12,942 bases of DNA from CAYVIB01 sp964451365. Its GTDB lineage: Bacteria; Pseudomonadota; Gammaproteobacteria; Pseudomonadales; Cellvibrionaceae. A program made the translations under genes and the position numbers. The first letter of the stretch is position 1. Each line of letters begins with the position of its first letter. Below, in pieces: positions 6,173-12,942 of this stretch. The DNA lies in contig CAYVIB010000058.1 of NCBI GenBank assembly GCA_964451365.1, positions 1 through 12,942 on the forward strand, written 5' to 3'. The notes below the pieces were generated by a model. That model did not search any database and was not told the origin of the DNA. It saw only the letters and a program-made list of their open reading frames with translations.

Positions 6173-8260
6173 ATGAACAACCCTTTGCTTCCGTATTTGT
6201 TTTTGCTTCTGTGCGGTGTATGTGTCGGTGCATTTGGGCAAACCGTTAACATTGACGCTGGCACCGAATACCAGATTATTCGCGGCTTTGGCGGCCACAA
6301 TGGTGTTGGCTGGATCGATGACCTGACTCCCGCCCAGGTGGACACGGCATTTGGCAATGCCGACGGCCAGATCGGCCTTTCCATCATGCGCATGCGCATA
6401 GACCCCAACTCCTCCCGCTGGAATATCCAGGTGCCATCCGCCATTCGGGCACAATCACACGGCGCTATCCTGCTGGCCACGCCCTGGACGCCGCCGGCCT
6501 ACATGAAGTCCAACAACAGCCTGAGCGATGGCGGGCGTTTGTTGTCGCAATATTACTCTGCGTATACCGACCATCTGCTGGATTTCGCGGATTATATGGC
6601 CTCCAATGGCGCGCCGATCCATGCCATCTCAATACAAAACGAGCCGGATTGGCATCCCTCTTATGAATCCTGCGAGTGGACAGCGAGCGACTTCGTCAAT
6701 TATCTGAGTACCCAGGGATCACGATTTGGTTCGCTGCGGGTGGTTGCACCGGAATCCCTGAATTTTAACCACGCGCTGTCCGATCCGTTCCTGAATAACA
6801 GCACTACCGAACCCCATGTGGATATTATTGGCGGCCATTTGTATGGCCGGGGGCCGCGGGATTATCCGCTCGCGCGCGCCAAGGGCAAAGAGTTGTGGAT
6901 GACGGAACACTACACGGAGAGCCAGAACTCCGCGAATGCGTGGCCGCTCGCATTGGATGTGGGTACGGAACTGCATCAAAGCATGGTCGCCAACTTCAAT
7001 GCGTACATCTGGTGGTATATCCGTCGCGGCTACGGGTTGATTACCGAAGACGGCAACGTCAGTAAACGCGGCTATTTGATGGCGCAGTACGCCAAGTTTG
7101 TTCGTCCGGGGTTTGTGCGAATCGGCGCGACGGAAAATCCGCTGTCAGGTGTGTACGTCACTGCCTATAAAGGCCCCGACAACCAAATCGTGGTGGTGGC
7201 GGTTAATACCAGCACGTCGGACAGAAACATTAATCTGAACCTGCGGAACGTCAGTGTCGGTTCGTTCGTCAAGTACAGCACTTCCGAAACACTGAATGTG
7301 GGTTACGGCGGTACTACTTCTGTTTCCGGCACGGCTTCCGGTGGTTCAGCTTCCGTCTGGGTGGACCCGCAAAGCGTGGCCACCTTTGTCAGCCATGGTA
7401 ACGGCAGCTCCGGCAGTTCATCCAGTTCGAGCACATCTTCCAGTAGCTCGTCGTCAAGCAGCGGTGGATCAGCGCTGACGGTTGAACTGGAAAGTTTGTC
7501 CTCGCAAGGTAATTTTTTGCCGTTTTCTGTACAGGGCGATTCAGGCGCGTCGGGTGGGCAATACATTGTCTGGCCGAACAACGGTAGTAACCAGATTATA
7601 AATTCCGCCTCGGACGGTACCAGCGGTCAGGTTGCCATCAACTTTAGCCTGTCACAGACAGCCAATGTCGAATTTCGGGTGCGCGCCAATCTGCCCAATG
7701 GCAGTGACGATTCCTTTTACTACAAATTGAATTCGGGCGCCTGGCAGACGCAAAACAATAGCCAGATCTCCGGCTGGAGCAGCTTGACACCGGCGACTTT
7801 TAACAATCTTTCCGCAGGCACGCATACGCTGAGGATCGAACGACGCGAGGACGGTGCCGGGCTCGACAGCGTTACCCTTATCGCATCGACTGGCTCCATT
7901 ACTGCCGGTGGAGGCAGCGGCAGTAGTTCATCCAGTTCTTCAAGTTCCAGTTCCAGCAGCAGCTCCTCAAGTTCAAGTTCGTCCTCCAGTTCAAGTGGCG
8001 GTACCGGCGCAGTGACAGCAACCGTCGACATCAACAACGACTGGGGAGCGGGTTACTGCGCAACGTTGATTGTAAGTAACAGCGGCAGTAGCGCGGTAAG
8101 CTGGAATGTGGATATAGCCGTGAAGGGCACAGTCGACAGTCTTTGGAATGGCAACTGGAGCCAAAGCGGTTCAACTTTAACTGTATCCGGAGTCAGCTGG
8201 AACGGCATTTTGCAACCGGGGCAGAGCAACTCATCCGTGGGTTTCTGCGCGTCCAGATAA
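6173..8260 (+). CDS. Secreted GH30 (subfamily 8-like) glucuronoxylanase with CBM6-like and CBM2 modules
   Basis: Protein of 695 residues with a Sec signal peptide (about 1-22, cleavage near AFG-Q) and Shine-Dalgarno GAGAGG 6 nt before the ATG. The GH30 barrel and its side beta domain span about 24-408. The acid/base is E157 in SIQNEPDW and the nucleophile E245 in WMTEHY. The YIRR motif (R284/R285) lies where characterised subfamily-8 enzymes carry the arginine that binds the alpha-1,2-linked 4-O-methylglucuronate, so cleavage of glucuronoxylan next to that substituent is expected. Next come a poly-Ser linker (about 411-432), a CBM6-like beta-sandwich (about 434-575, ending THTLRIERREDGAGLDSVTL), a second poly-Ser linker (about 582-608) and a C-terminal CBM2 (about 612-695) with a probable C629-C692 disulfide. 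It acts outside the cell on insoluble xylan. The GH30 call is firm; the CBM6 family assignment is less certain than the CBM2. Confidence 0.93.
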   Translation: MNNPLLPYLFLLLCGVCVGAFGQTVNIDAGTEYQIIRGFGGHNGVGWIDDLTPAQVDTAFGNADGQIGLSIMRMRIDPNSSRWNIQVPSAIRAQSHGAILLATPWTPPAYMKSNNSLSDGGRLLSQYYSAYTDHLLDFADYMASNGAPIHAISIQNEPDWHPSYESCEWTASDFVNYLSTQGSRFGSLRVVAPESLNFNHALSDPFLNNSTTEPHVDIIGGHLYGRGPRDYPLARAKGKELWMTEHYTESQNSANAWPLALDVGTELHQSMVANFNAYIWWYIRRGYGLITEDGNVSKRGYLMAQYAKFVRPGFVRIGATENPLSGVYVTAYKGPDNQIVVVAVNTSTSDRNINLNLRNVSVGSFVKYSTSETLNVGYGGTTSVSGTASGGSASVWVDPQSVATFVSHGNGSSGSSSSSSTSSSSSSSSSGGSALTVELESLSSQGNFLPFSVQGDSGASGGQYIVWPNNGSNQIINSASDGTSGQVAINFSLSQTANVEFRVRANLPNGSDDSFYYKLNSGAWQTQNNSQISGWSSLTPATFNNLSAGTHTLRIERREDGAGLDSVTLIASTGSITAGGGSGSSSSSSSSSSSSSSSSSSSSSSSSSGGTGAVTATVDINNDWGAGYCATLIVSNSGSSAVSWNVDIAVKGTVDSLWNGNWSQSGSTLTVSGVSWNGILQPGQSNSSVGFCASR
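7403..7468 (+). repeat. Poly-serine linker coding repeat 1 of the GH30 enzyme
   Basis: About 22 codons, nearly all Ser with some Gly and Thr, using mixed AGC, AGT, TCA, TCC and TCG codons. The mixed codon use shows selection on the peptide rather than simple slippage. Such linkers join enzyme and binding modules in Cellvibrio, Saccharophagus and Teredinibacter. Confidence 0.85.
7913..7999 (+). repeat. Poly-serine linker coding repeat 2 of the GH30 enzyme
   Basis: About 27 codons of almost pure serine joining the CBM6-like and CBM2 modules, again with mixed serine codons. Confidence 0.85.
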
Positions 8261-9100
8261 GGATTTGTCCCTGGACCGTGGGGCCGTAACTGCCGGGCGT
8301 CCGGCGCCCTCGTCACAGTGCAATGATACATGCCAGCGTGGATAACCCAGGAAGATATGACGATATTGTCAGTCTCAGTGCCGGGGAAGCCGCCAGCCAG
8401 GGACCTCTATTTGCGGGCCAACAACGCTCGAACAATGCCGTCCCTGGTGGTTGCGATGCGGGCCCCGTTGTCTGGTATGCCGGGAATGGCGGCAATGCCA
8501 GTTGTCTTTTTCACGGATAAAAACGGACGTTTTATCAAAGTTTCCGAGCCCCGCTTTCGTTCCAGGCACGTCCAGCCCAAGCTCCGGTATTTCCCTTACA
8601 ACCGGAATTTTCCTTGCGAAATGTATACAAGTCCGACATTGGGGGATGTACACCACCTGTGGTTATGAGAAAAAACGATAAAAATCTCAAAGACATCCTG
8701 AGCGGGTTTATTTAGAATGTGAGTTTATTTATCATATGATTTTATTTTTAAATATAAATAGCACGCTCGCAGAAAAAGAACGGTGACTGGTGCGGTTATT
8801 CGCTCCTCCGCTTTGCTTACATCGGAATCAAGCTACCCGCTTAACCAAGCTGTTGAGCCAAAAGCTTCGGAAAATGTGGTTGTAAAACAAGCCGCTGGTG
8901 ACAGGATGTTATTCGCTCCGCGGGTAATGAACCTGGTAACAGGCCAGTGGTGGTTAAGCGTAAGCGTCTTAATATCCGCGGATCATAAACTGTTACTTTA
9001 CCTGCAACAGATTTCGCCCTCACACTCCCAGGTGCGTTGGCTCCCGGATGGGGGACTGCGGAGTGCGACTCAGCCCGTCCGGTAGCGGATTCAAAAAAAG
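8261..9100. other. 840-bp intergenic region with no supported gene
   Basis: Open frames exist on both strands (8330-8668 +, 8783-9085 +, 8841-9284 -). None has a recognisable domain, a good ribosome site or coding-like composition. The first 400 bp are GC-rich and contain a small hairpin just past the GH30 stop (GGGCG 8295-8299 with CGCCC 8305-8309, no T-run). The middle (8700-8760) is strongly AT-rich with the perfect palindrome ATCATATGAT (8731-8740), a candidate promoter/operator area for the regulator. Further in, GTTATTCGCTCC occurs twice (8795-8806 and 8908-8919), and ATCCGCGGAT (8974-8983) is a perfect palindrome. The stretch could be a decayed gene plus the regulator promoter. Confidence 0.5.
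8731..8740. promoter_or_regulatory. Perfect palindrome ATCATATGAT in an AT-rich promoter-like zone
   Basis: A 10-bp perfect palindrome within the most AT-rich part of the spacer (about 8722-8760), 360 bp before the regulator start. It may be an operator or simply the promoter region; no clear -35/-10 pair could be fixed. Confidence 0.25.
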
Positions 9101-10264
9101 ATGTACAATTTTTATAAAAAAGTCGTCGTTGTTTTTCTGATTTTGATGGTTGTAACTGCGCTGACAACATGCGTGTGCCTGGAGTATGCGTTTGTTCGTG
9201 ATCAGCTTCTACCCGCGCAAAACAGTGCGATACCCTGGGAATTGACAACTGCCTCCGATGCGGAGACGGGAGGGGCTTCAACAATAGCGGTCAACGATTC
9301 AACTTTTACCGTGGACTTCAACTTTAATGTGAAAAATGAAGTTCAATATCCATATGTATCCTATACCCTGGCGTTTGATGATTTGGATAATCCAAAACAG
9401 TTCGCGGATTTAAGTACATACTCCACCCTGTTTTTCAGGGTAAAGTGCAACCCGGAAAATATTCTTTCCTTCGTGGTGTATATTTACGACCCGAAGATTA
9501 CTCGCCCCGCTGAACTTTCCACTTACCGGATCGCCGTGGCTTATTTCTCCTGCGCCGCTGAATGGACGGAGGTGGAAATTGACATGAAACACCTACAGGT
9601 TCCGGAGTGGTGGCTGGATTCGGTGGGGCTTGATCTGTCCGACATCGGTTACCAATTGGAAAATGCAATGGCTTTTTCTTTTGGTATATCCAGGCAGACC
9701 CCCGTGAACAAACCATCGAACGTTAAGATAGTCGATTTGACTCTTTGTGGGTGGAGCTGGCGTTATGTTTTTGTTTTATCTTTTTTCGTGATCATTGTTT
9801 GGGTCGGTTTTATATATTGGTTGTACAGACAGCACACAAGAAGGTTGATCGACGCGATTCAGCAGAAGGTGCGCAAAGACCTGCCGTTGATTGCCTATCG
9901 CCAGTTGTCGATTGAGTCCCACAAAGATAAGGATAAACAACTGATCCTGCAGCTTATAGCGGAAGAGTATACAGACCCCAATCTCGGTCTGGACACAGTG
10001 GTGACCAAGCTGGGAATTAGTCGAACCAAGATAAACGAGATATTGAAAACAGAGGTCGGCTTTACTTTTAGTGCCTACCTGAACAAATTGAGGCTTTCGG
10101 AAGCAGCCCGTCTGCTGTCTGAAAACGATGAAATCAATGTGGCGGAAATTGCGTATTCCGTCGGCTATAACAACGCCTCCTATTTCAATAAGTTATTCAA
10201 AAATGAGTATGGGTGTACGCCTAAATCCTTTAAGAAGATATACGAAAAAAACAACAATGAGTGA
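9101..10264 (+). CDS. Membrane-anchored AraC-family transcriptional regulator with periplasmic jelly-roll-like sensor (complete)
   Basis: Protein of 387 residues. An in-frame TAG at 9083 makes ATG 9101 the first start; the ribosome site is poor (A-rich, no clear GGAG), suggesting low expression. Layout: short basic N-terminus, membrane segment 1 (about 8-28), periplasmic beta-rich domain (about 35-218), membrane segment 2 (about 222-245), basic linker, then the AraC double HTH (about 295-380) with the signature AEIAYSVGYNNASYFNKLF. In the outer domain C116 and C151 are conserved with the paralogue at 1-1113, as is the Trp pair of PEWWLD (W170/W171). The run of strands and the phrase DLSTY resemble galactose-binding/CBM11-CIA30-like jelly rolls, a weak fold guess. 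The HTH halves of the paralogues are much more alike than the sensor halves, which suggests similar DNA sites but different ligands. Probable target: the CE6-GH10 gene 618 bp downstream. Confidence 0.92.
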   Translation: MYNFYKKVVVVFLILMVVTALTTCVCLEYAFVRDQLLPAQNSAIPWELTTASDAETGGASTIAVNDSTFTVDFNFNVKNEVQYPYVSYTLAFDDLDNPKQFADLSTYSTLFFRVKCNPENILSFVVYIYDPKITRPAELSTYRIAVAYFSCAAEWTEVEIDMKHLQVPEWWLDSVGLDLSDIGYQLENAMAFSFGISRQTPVNKPSNVKIVDLTLCGWSWRYVFVLSFFVIIVWVGFIYWLYRQHTRRLIDAIQQKVRKDLPLIAYRQLSIESHKDKDKQLILQLIAEEYTDPNLGLDTVVTKLGISRTKINEILKTEVGFTFSAYLNKLRLSEAARLLSENDEINVAEIAYSVGYNNASYFNKLFKNEYGCTPKSFKKIYEKNNNE

Positions 10265-10274
10265 TTTTTGTCCT

Positions 10275-10305
10275 TCATTCCAGGAAAGCCCATGATCCTG
10301 AATGA
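10275..10305 (+). terminator. Bulged hairpin downstream of the second regulator (possible terminator or 3' end)
   Basis: TCATTC (10275-10280) and AGGA (10282-10285) pair with TCCT (10296-10299) and GAATGA (10300-10305), giving 10 bp with one bulged C and a 10-nt loop, starting 10 nt after the stop codon. The position suits a transcript end, but no T-run follows, so factor-independent termination is doubtful. Confidence 0.3.
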
Positions 10306-10381
10306 GAGGGTGTCGACTGCATTTAAACTTAAAAAGAGAAATTGATCACAATTTGCTATTCGACAGTCCGATTCCAAAATG

Positions 10382-10436
10382 TAACAAATTAAAAAAAGAA
10401 TAAAATTTTCTGCAATTTTTAATAAAAACTTTCGGA
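10382..10436 (+). promoter_or_regulatory. Shared AT-rich upstream element, copy B
   Basis: TAACAAATT (10382-10390), 21 nt, GCAATTT (10412-10418), then an A/T-rich tail, at exactly the spacing of copy A before the GH30 gene (5805-5859). Unlike copy A it lacks the perfect stem, which argues that the conserved feature is the DNA sequence rather than an RNA hairpin. Function unknown; an operator of the AraC-type regulators is a hypothesis. Confidence 0.4.
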
Positions 10437-10566
10437 ACTGACTTTTTTTTATGTTCAATTTATTTATCTTTTAGGACCTGTACTCGCTTTTGAATCGGCG
10501 TGTGTGATGGGGAAATTATTTAATAACTAAAAGCTATACATTTTTGTTTTCGATTAATCATGTTTG

Positions 10567-10749
10567 CGGGAGAACCCGTCTCAGAAAAGCCATTTACAGG
10601 CTTGACACCTTCAGATTAAAACGGGATGAGCTCCGCGCTTGGACGTCTTGCCAATCGAATTTAACGGCAAGACCCGAAGCACCTGAACCTGTGCCAGATC
10701 ACAGGAGGGTAGCCGTTGTGCGTTTACGTTTATTAGCTGGCCGACGTCC
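10567..10749 (+). ncRNA. Candidate structured RNA leader (no known family recognised)
   Basis: Consecutive inverted repeats: CGGG/CCCG (10567-10570 with 10575-10578), AAGCC/GGCTT (10587-10591 with 10599-10603), GTCTTGCC/GGCAAGAC (10645-10652 with 10666-10673, perfect 8 bp, 13-nt loop) and CCTGTG/CACAGG (10688-10693 with 10700-10705, 6-nt loop). GGAC (10641-10644) can pair with GTCC (10746-10749) to close the last two into a multi-branch fold. It lies 134 nt before the start codon of the CE6-GH10 gene. I compared it by eye with TPP and c-di-GMP-I motifs and saw no convincing match. It could be a new leader element or a decayed repeat. Confidence 0.3.
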
Positions 10750-10776
10750 TAATTAAAGCCAGATTAAAGTCAAAAT

Positions 10777-10832
10777 GACTACGTAGTTTTACGACTGAGT
10801 TTTGCGACTGAGTTTTGCGGCTGATGTTTTGG
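10777..10832. repeat. Tandem 13-nt repeat (GACTGAGTTTTGC) near the CE6-GH10 promoter/leader
   Basis: Two exact adjacent copies (10793-10805 and 10806-10818), flanked by a degenerate copy on each side (10777-10792 and 10819-10832). It lies 51 bp before ATG 10883. Adjacent direct repeats could be iterated binding half-sites for an activator or a slippage product; AraC-family sites are typically direct repeats, though usually at wider spacing. Confidence 0.5.
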
Positions 10833-10882
10833 AATTCGGCACTCATTTAACCCCGGTACAAGAATCGGATAAGGAGAGGATA

Positions 10883-12942
10883 ATGAGAAAAAAACTATTT
10901 ACGTTATGGTTATCGCTTTTTTTTGCGGCGATTTCATTTGCCGCTGTCGCTGCGCCGGATCCGAACTTCCATATCTATCTTATGGTGGGACAGTCCAATA
11001 TGGAGGGGGCGGCACCCATCGAAGCTCAGGATCGTGTCACCGATCCGCGCGTGATGGTGTTGCAGGATGCCAACTGTGCCCAGGAGGCGACGCCGTACGG
11101 TGAGTGGCGTATCGCCGCGCCTCCTTTGATACGTTGTGCCGGGTTGGGACCGGGCGATACATTCGGTAAAACCATGGCGGACAATTCCGATTCGGCTGTG
11201 ACCGTAGGATTGGTGGGCGCGGCTTTCGGCGGACAGAAGATCGAATACTTTCTAAAGGACTGCGCCTCTTATAACGCCTGCACGCCTTCGTTCGGCGCAA
11301 CGCCCAACGGGTTTAACGGCGGGTATGCCTGGCTGATAGATCTGGCCCGCCGCGCCCAGGAGCGTGGTGTTATCAAGGGGATTATTTTTCATCAGGGGGA
11401 AAGCAATACCGGAGATCCGGCATGGCCGGGCCGGGTGAACCAGCTGGTTACGGATATTCGCAATGATCTGGGTGTCGGGGATGTGCCGTTTATCGCCGGT
11501 GAGCTTCCTTACCCGGCCTGTTGCGCCAGCCACAACACTTTGATCAGGCAGCTTCCATCGATAATTTCCAACGCCTATGTTGTTACCGCCGAAGGCCTCA
11601 ACATACATGATCAGTATCACTGGGATTCCGCCGGTGTGCGTGAGATGGGGCGCCGTTATGCAAACCAGATGCTCGAAGTTGTCGATACCTCGGCAAGTGG
11701 AAGCAGCTCAAGCAGCAGTAGCAGCAGTGGAGGAGGGGCGAATACCATTTCCGTGCGCATGCGCGGTGTGGTGGGCGATGAAAGTGTGAGCCTGCAAGTG
11801 GGCGGAACCACTATACAGACATGGACGGCCAACACCTACATGAGTGACTACAGTGCCAGCACCGACGCCGGCGGCGAAATACGGGTTGCTTTTACCAACG
11901 ATGCGGGCGATCGCGATGTGCAGGTTGATTACATCATCGTTAACGGCGTGGTTCGTGAAGCTGAAGACCAGGATGACAACACCGGCGCATGGGACCAAAC
12001 CTGCGGTGGCGGCACTTTGTCCGAGTGGCTGCACTGCAACGGTTCGATCGGTTTCGGCAGCGTTAGTGGTGGCAGTTCCTCAAGTTCCAGTTCGAGCAGT
12101 TCTTCAAGCTCGTCATCAAGTAGTTCATCGTCCAGTTCAAGTTCCAGTTCCAGTAGCTCGGGTGCGACCGGCGGCAACTGTAGCGGTGTGAATGTGTATC
12201 CCAACTGGACCGCCAAGGACTGGGAAGGGGGAGCCTACAATCACGCCAATGCGGGTGATCGCATGGTGTATAACGGCGTCCTTTACCAGGCGAACTGGTA
12301 CACCAATACGGTTCCCGGCAGCGATGCGTCGTGGACAAATCTGGGCGCCTGTGGCGGAACCTCAAGCTCGAGCAGTTCGTCCAGTAGCTCTTCGAGCAGC
12401 AGTTCATCCTCCAGCTCAAGCAGCGGTGGCAGCAACAGCGTTACCATTCGCATGAGCGGCGTGGTGGGTGACGAGAGCGTCAGCCTGCAAATTGGCGGTC
12501 AAACCATCCAGACCTGGACGGTGGGCGTGGGCATGATGAATTACACCGCCAATACCAATGCCACCGGCGAGCTGCGCGTTGCCTTTACCAATGACGCCGG
12601 CGACCGCGACGTGCAGGTGGATTACGTTATCGTCAATGGCGTGACTTACCAGGCGGAAGACCAGCAGGATAATACCGGTGCCTACGATGGTTCGTGCGGC
12701 GGCGGCTCATACTCTGAGATGCTGCACTGTAACGGCTCCATCGGCTTTGGCAATCCCTTCGGCGGTTCCTCTTCAAGCTCCAGCAGTTCTTCAAGCTCAA
12801 GCAGCACTTCGAGTTCGGGCAACCCCAACTTCCCGCCGTTCTTCGTGGGCAACATCACGACCTCCGGCAATGTGCGCTCCGACTTCGTTCAGTACTGGGA
12901 TCAGATCACGCCGGAAAACGAAGGCAAGTGGTCTTCGGTGGA
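10883..12942 (+). CDS. Multi-catalytic xylan enzyme: CE6 acetyl xylan esterase - CBM60 - CBM5 - CBM60 - GH10 xylanase (3' end cut by window edge)
   Basis: An uninterrupted frame runs from ATG 10883 (Shine-Dalgarno AAGGAG, 6 nt) to the window edge, 686 codons so far. Signal peptide about 1-24. The CE6 (SGNH-like) esterase spans about 27-270: nucleophile S38 in VGQSNMEG, HQGESN at H170-N175, and DQYH (D243, H246) for the acid and base. Poly-Ser linkers separate CBM60 copy 1 (about 287-392), a CBM5 module (about 433-490, framed by C433 and C490, with the aromatic face NWYTNTVPGSDASW), CBM60 copy 2 (about 518-623) and the start of a GH10 domain (from about 647) with WDQITPENEGKW. The GH10 catalytic glutamates lie beyond the edge. 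Expected action: extracellular deacetylation and endo-beta-1,4 cleavage of the same xylan chain, with CBM60 binding xylan through calcium and CBM5 anchoring to crystalline polysaccharide. It is preceded by a long structured leader and an AraC-type regulator. Confidence 0.92.
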   Translation, partial: MRKKLFTLWLSLFFAAISFAAVAAPDPNFHIYLMVGQSNMEGAAPIEAQDRVTDPRVMVLQDANCAQEATPYGEWRIAAPPLIRCAGLGPGDTFGKTMADNSDSAVTVGLVGAAFGGQKIEYFLKDCASYNACTPSFGATPNGFNGGYAWLIDLARRAQERGVIKGIIFHQGESNTGDPAWPGRVNQLVTDIRNDLGVGDVPFIAGELPYPACCASHNTLIRQLPSIISNAYVVTAEGLNIHDQYHWDSAGVREMGRRYANQMLEVVDTSASGSSSSSSSSSGGGANTISVRMRGVVGDESVSLQVGGTTIQTWTANTYMSDYSASTDAGGEIRVAFTNDAGDRDVQVDYIIVNGVVREAEDQDDNTGAWDQTCGGGTLSEWLHCNGSIGFGSVSGGSSSSSSSSSSSSSSSSSSSSSSSSSSSSSGATGGNCSGVNVYPNWTAKDWEGGAYNHANAGDRMVYNGVLYQANWYTNTVPGSDASWTNLGACGGTSSSSSSSSSSSSSSSSSSSSSGGSNSVTIRMSGVVGDESVSLQIGGQTIQTWTVGVGMMNYTANTNATGELRVAFTNDAGDRDVQVDYVIVNGVTYQAEDQQDNTGAYDGSCGGGSYSEMLHCNGSIGFGNPFGGSSSSSSSSSSSSSTSSSGNPNFPPFFVGNITTSGNVRSDFVQYWDQITPENEGKWSSV
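11741..12058 (+). repeat. CBM60 module, copy 1 (internal duplication)
   Basis: About 106 residues beginning NTISVRMRGVVGDESVSLQV and ending GSIGFG, with a conserved Cys pair (TCGGG and LHCNGS) and an acidic EDQDDNTG stretch. It is highly similar to copy 2 (12434-12751), with shared phrases GVVGDESVSLQ and VAFTNDAGDRDVQVDY. The pair arose by internal duplication; synonymous third-position changes show it is not very recent. Confidence 0.8.
12062..12163 (+). repeat. Long poly-serine linker between CBM60 copy 1 and CBM5
   Basis: About 34 codons, nearly all Ser, with mixed codons. Further poly-Ser stretches in the same gene lie at about 11699-11737, 12359-12430 and 12764-12820, one at every module boundary. 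Confidence 0.85.
12434..12751 (+). repeat. CBM60 module, copy 2 (internal duplication)
   Basis: About 106 residues, with the same phrases and cysteines as copy 1 (EDQQDNTGAYDGSCGGG, then MLHCNGSIGFG). Two CBM60 modules flanking a CBM5 would raise avidity for xylan next to cellulose. Confidence 0.8.

Larger units (their letters stand above)
10265..10882. other. Long structured non-coding leader before the CE6-GH10 gene
   Basis: There is no supported gene in these 618 bp. In order they hold: a bulged hairpin just past the regulator stop (10275-10305), the shared AT-rich element copy B (10382-10436), a cluster of hairpins (10567-10749), the 11-bp-spaced direct repeat ATTAAAGCC / ATTAAAGTC (10752-10760, 10763-10771), tandem 13-nt repeats (10777-10832), and the Shine-Dalgarno AAGGAG (10871-10876) 6 nt before ATG 10883. 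Confidence 0.55.

Noticed and set aside
7913..7999. Poly-serine tracts as CRISPR, microsatellite or assembly artefact
   Set aside because: Codons are mixed AGC/AGT/TCN in a constant frame, the frame continues cleanly into known binding modules, and such linkers are typical of this group.
8330..8668. 112-residue frame after the GH30 gene
   Set aside because: No ribosome site, no domain, unusual Met/Pro/Arg-rich composition and competing frames on both strands. A decayed gene remains possible and is noted as a finding instead.
8841..9284. 147-residue minus-strand frame overlapping the second regulator start
   Set aside because: It overlaps the signal and sensor coding region of a convincing gene and has Arg/Ser/Pro-rich shadow composition.
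10602..10607. TTGACA as a -35 promoter box for the CE6-GH10 gene
   Set aside because: It is a perfect hexamer, but no -10-like sequence lies 15-19 bp downstream (GGATGAGC occupies the position), and the hexamer overlaps a hairpin arm.
10680..10720. TPP or c-di-GMP-I riboswitch, suggested by CCTGAACCTG and GGTAGCCG fragments
   Set aside because: The fragments are not in the order and spacing of either consensus, and the adjacent stems do not match those folds.

Overview
The window looks like part of a xylan-degradation locus from a marine or soil polysaccharide-degrading gammaproteobacterium of the Cellvibrionaceae type (Cellvibrio, Saccharophagus, Teredinibacter). This is inferred from the long poly-serine linkers between enzyme modules, the lipoprotein and secreted glycoside hydrolases, the mix of GH30, GH10, CE6, CBM60, CBM5, CBM6 and CBM2 modules, and moderately GC-rich genes separated by AT-rich spacers. 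No database search was possible, so the taxon is an inference.

All five recognisable genes point the same way (+). From left to right: (1) the 3' part of a membrane-anchored AraC-type regulator, cut by the left edge; (2) two tandem paralogous GH97 lipoproteins (1436-3367 and 3543-5483), separated by a spacer with a REP-like hairpin; (3) a 265-bp non-coding element with 20-bp terminal inverted repeats at TA and strong internal RNA foldback (5525-5789), best read as a MITE; (4) a secreted GH30 subfamily-8-like glucuronoxylanase with CBM6-like and CBM2 modules (6173-8260); (5) an 840-bp spacer with no supported gene; (6) a complete paralogue of the first regulator (9101-10264); (7) a 618-bp non-coding leader with several hairpins and short tandem repeats; (8) a large modular enzyme, CE6 - CBM60 - CBM5 - CBM60 - GH10, open at the right edge (10883 onward).

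The enzymes form a coherent set for decorated xylan: GH30 cuts at glucuronic-acid substituted positions, CE6 removes acetyl groups, GH10 cuts the backbone, and the GH97 pair probably removes alpha-galactosyl or beta-L-arabinopyranosyl caps from side chains. The two regulators have a periplasmic beta-rich domain between two membrane segments and a cytoplasmic AraC HTH pair. I infer that they sense a periplasmic sugar and switch on the neighbouring enzymes directly. The most novel-looking items are this regulator architecture, the structured mobile element, and a 55-nt AT-rich motif shared by the upstream regions of the GH30 and CE6-GH10 genes.
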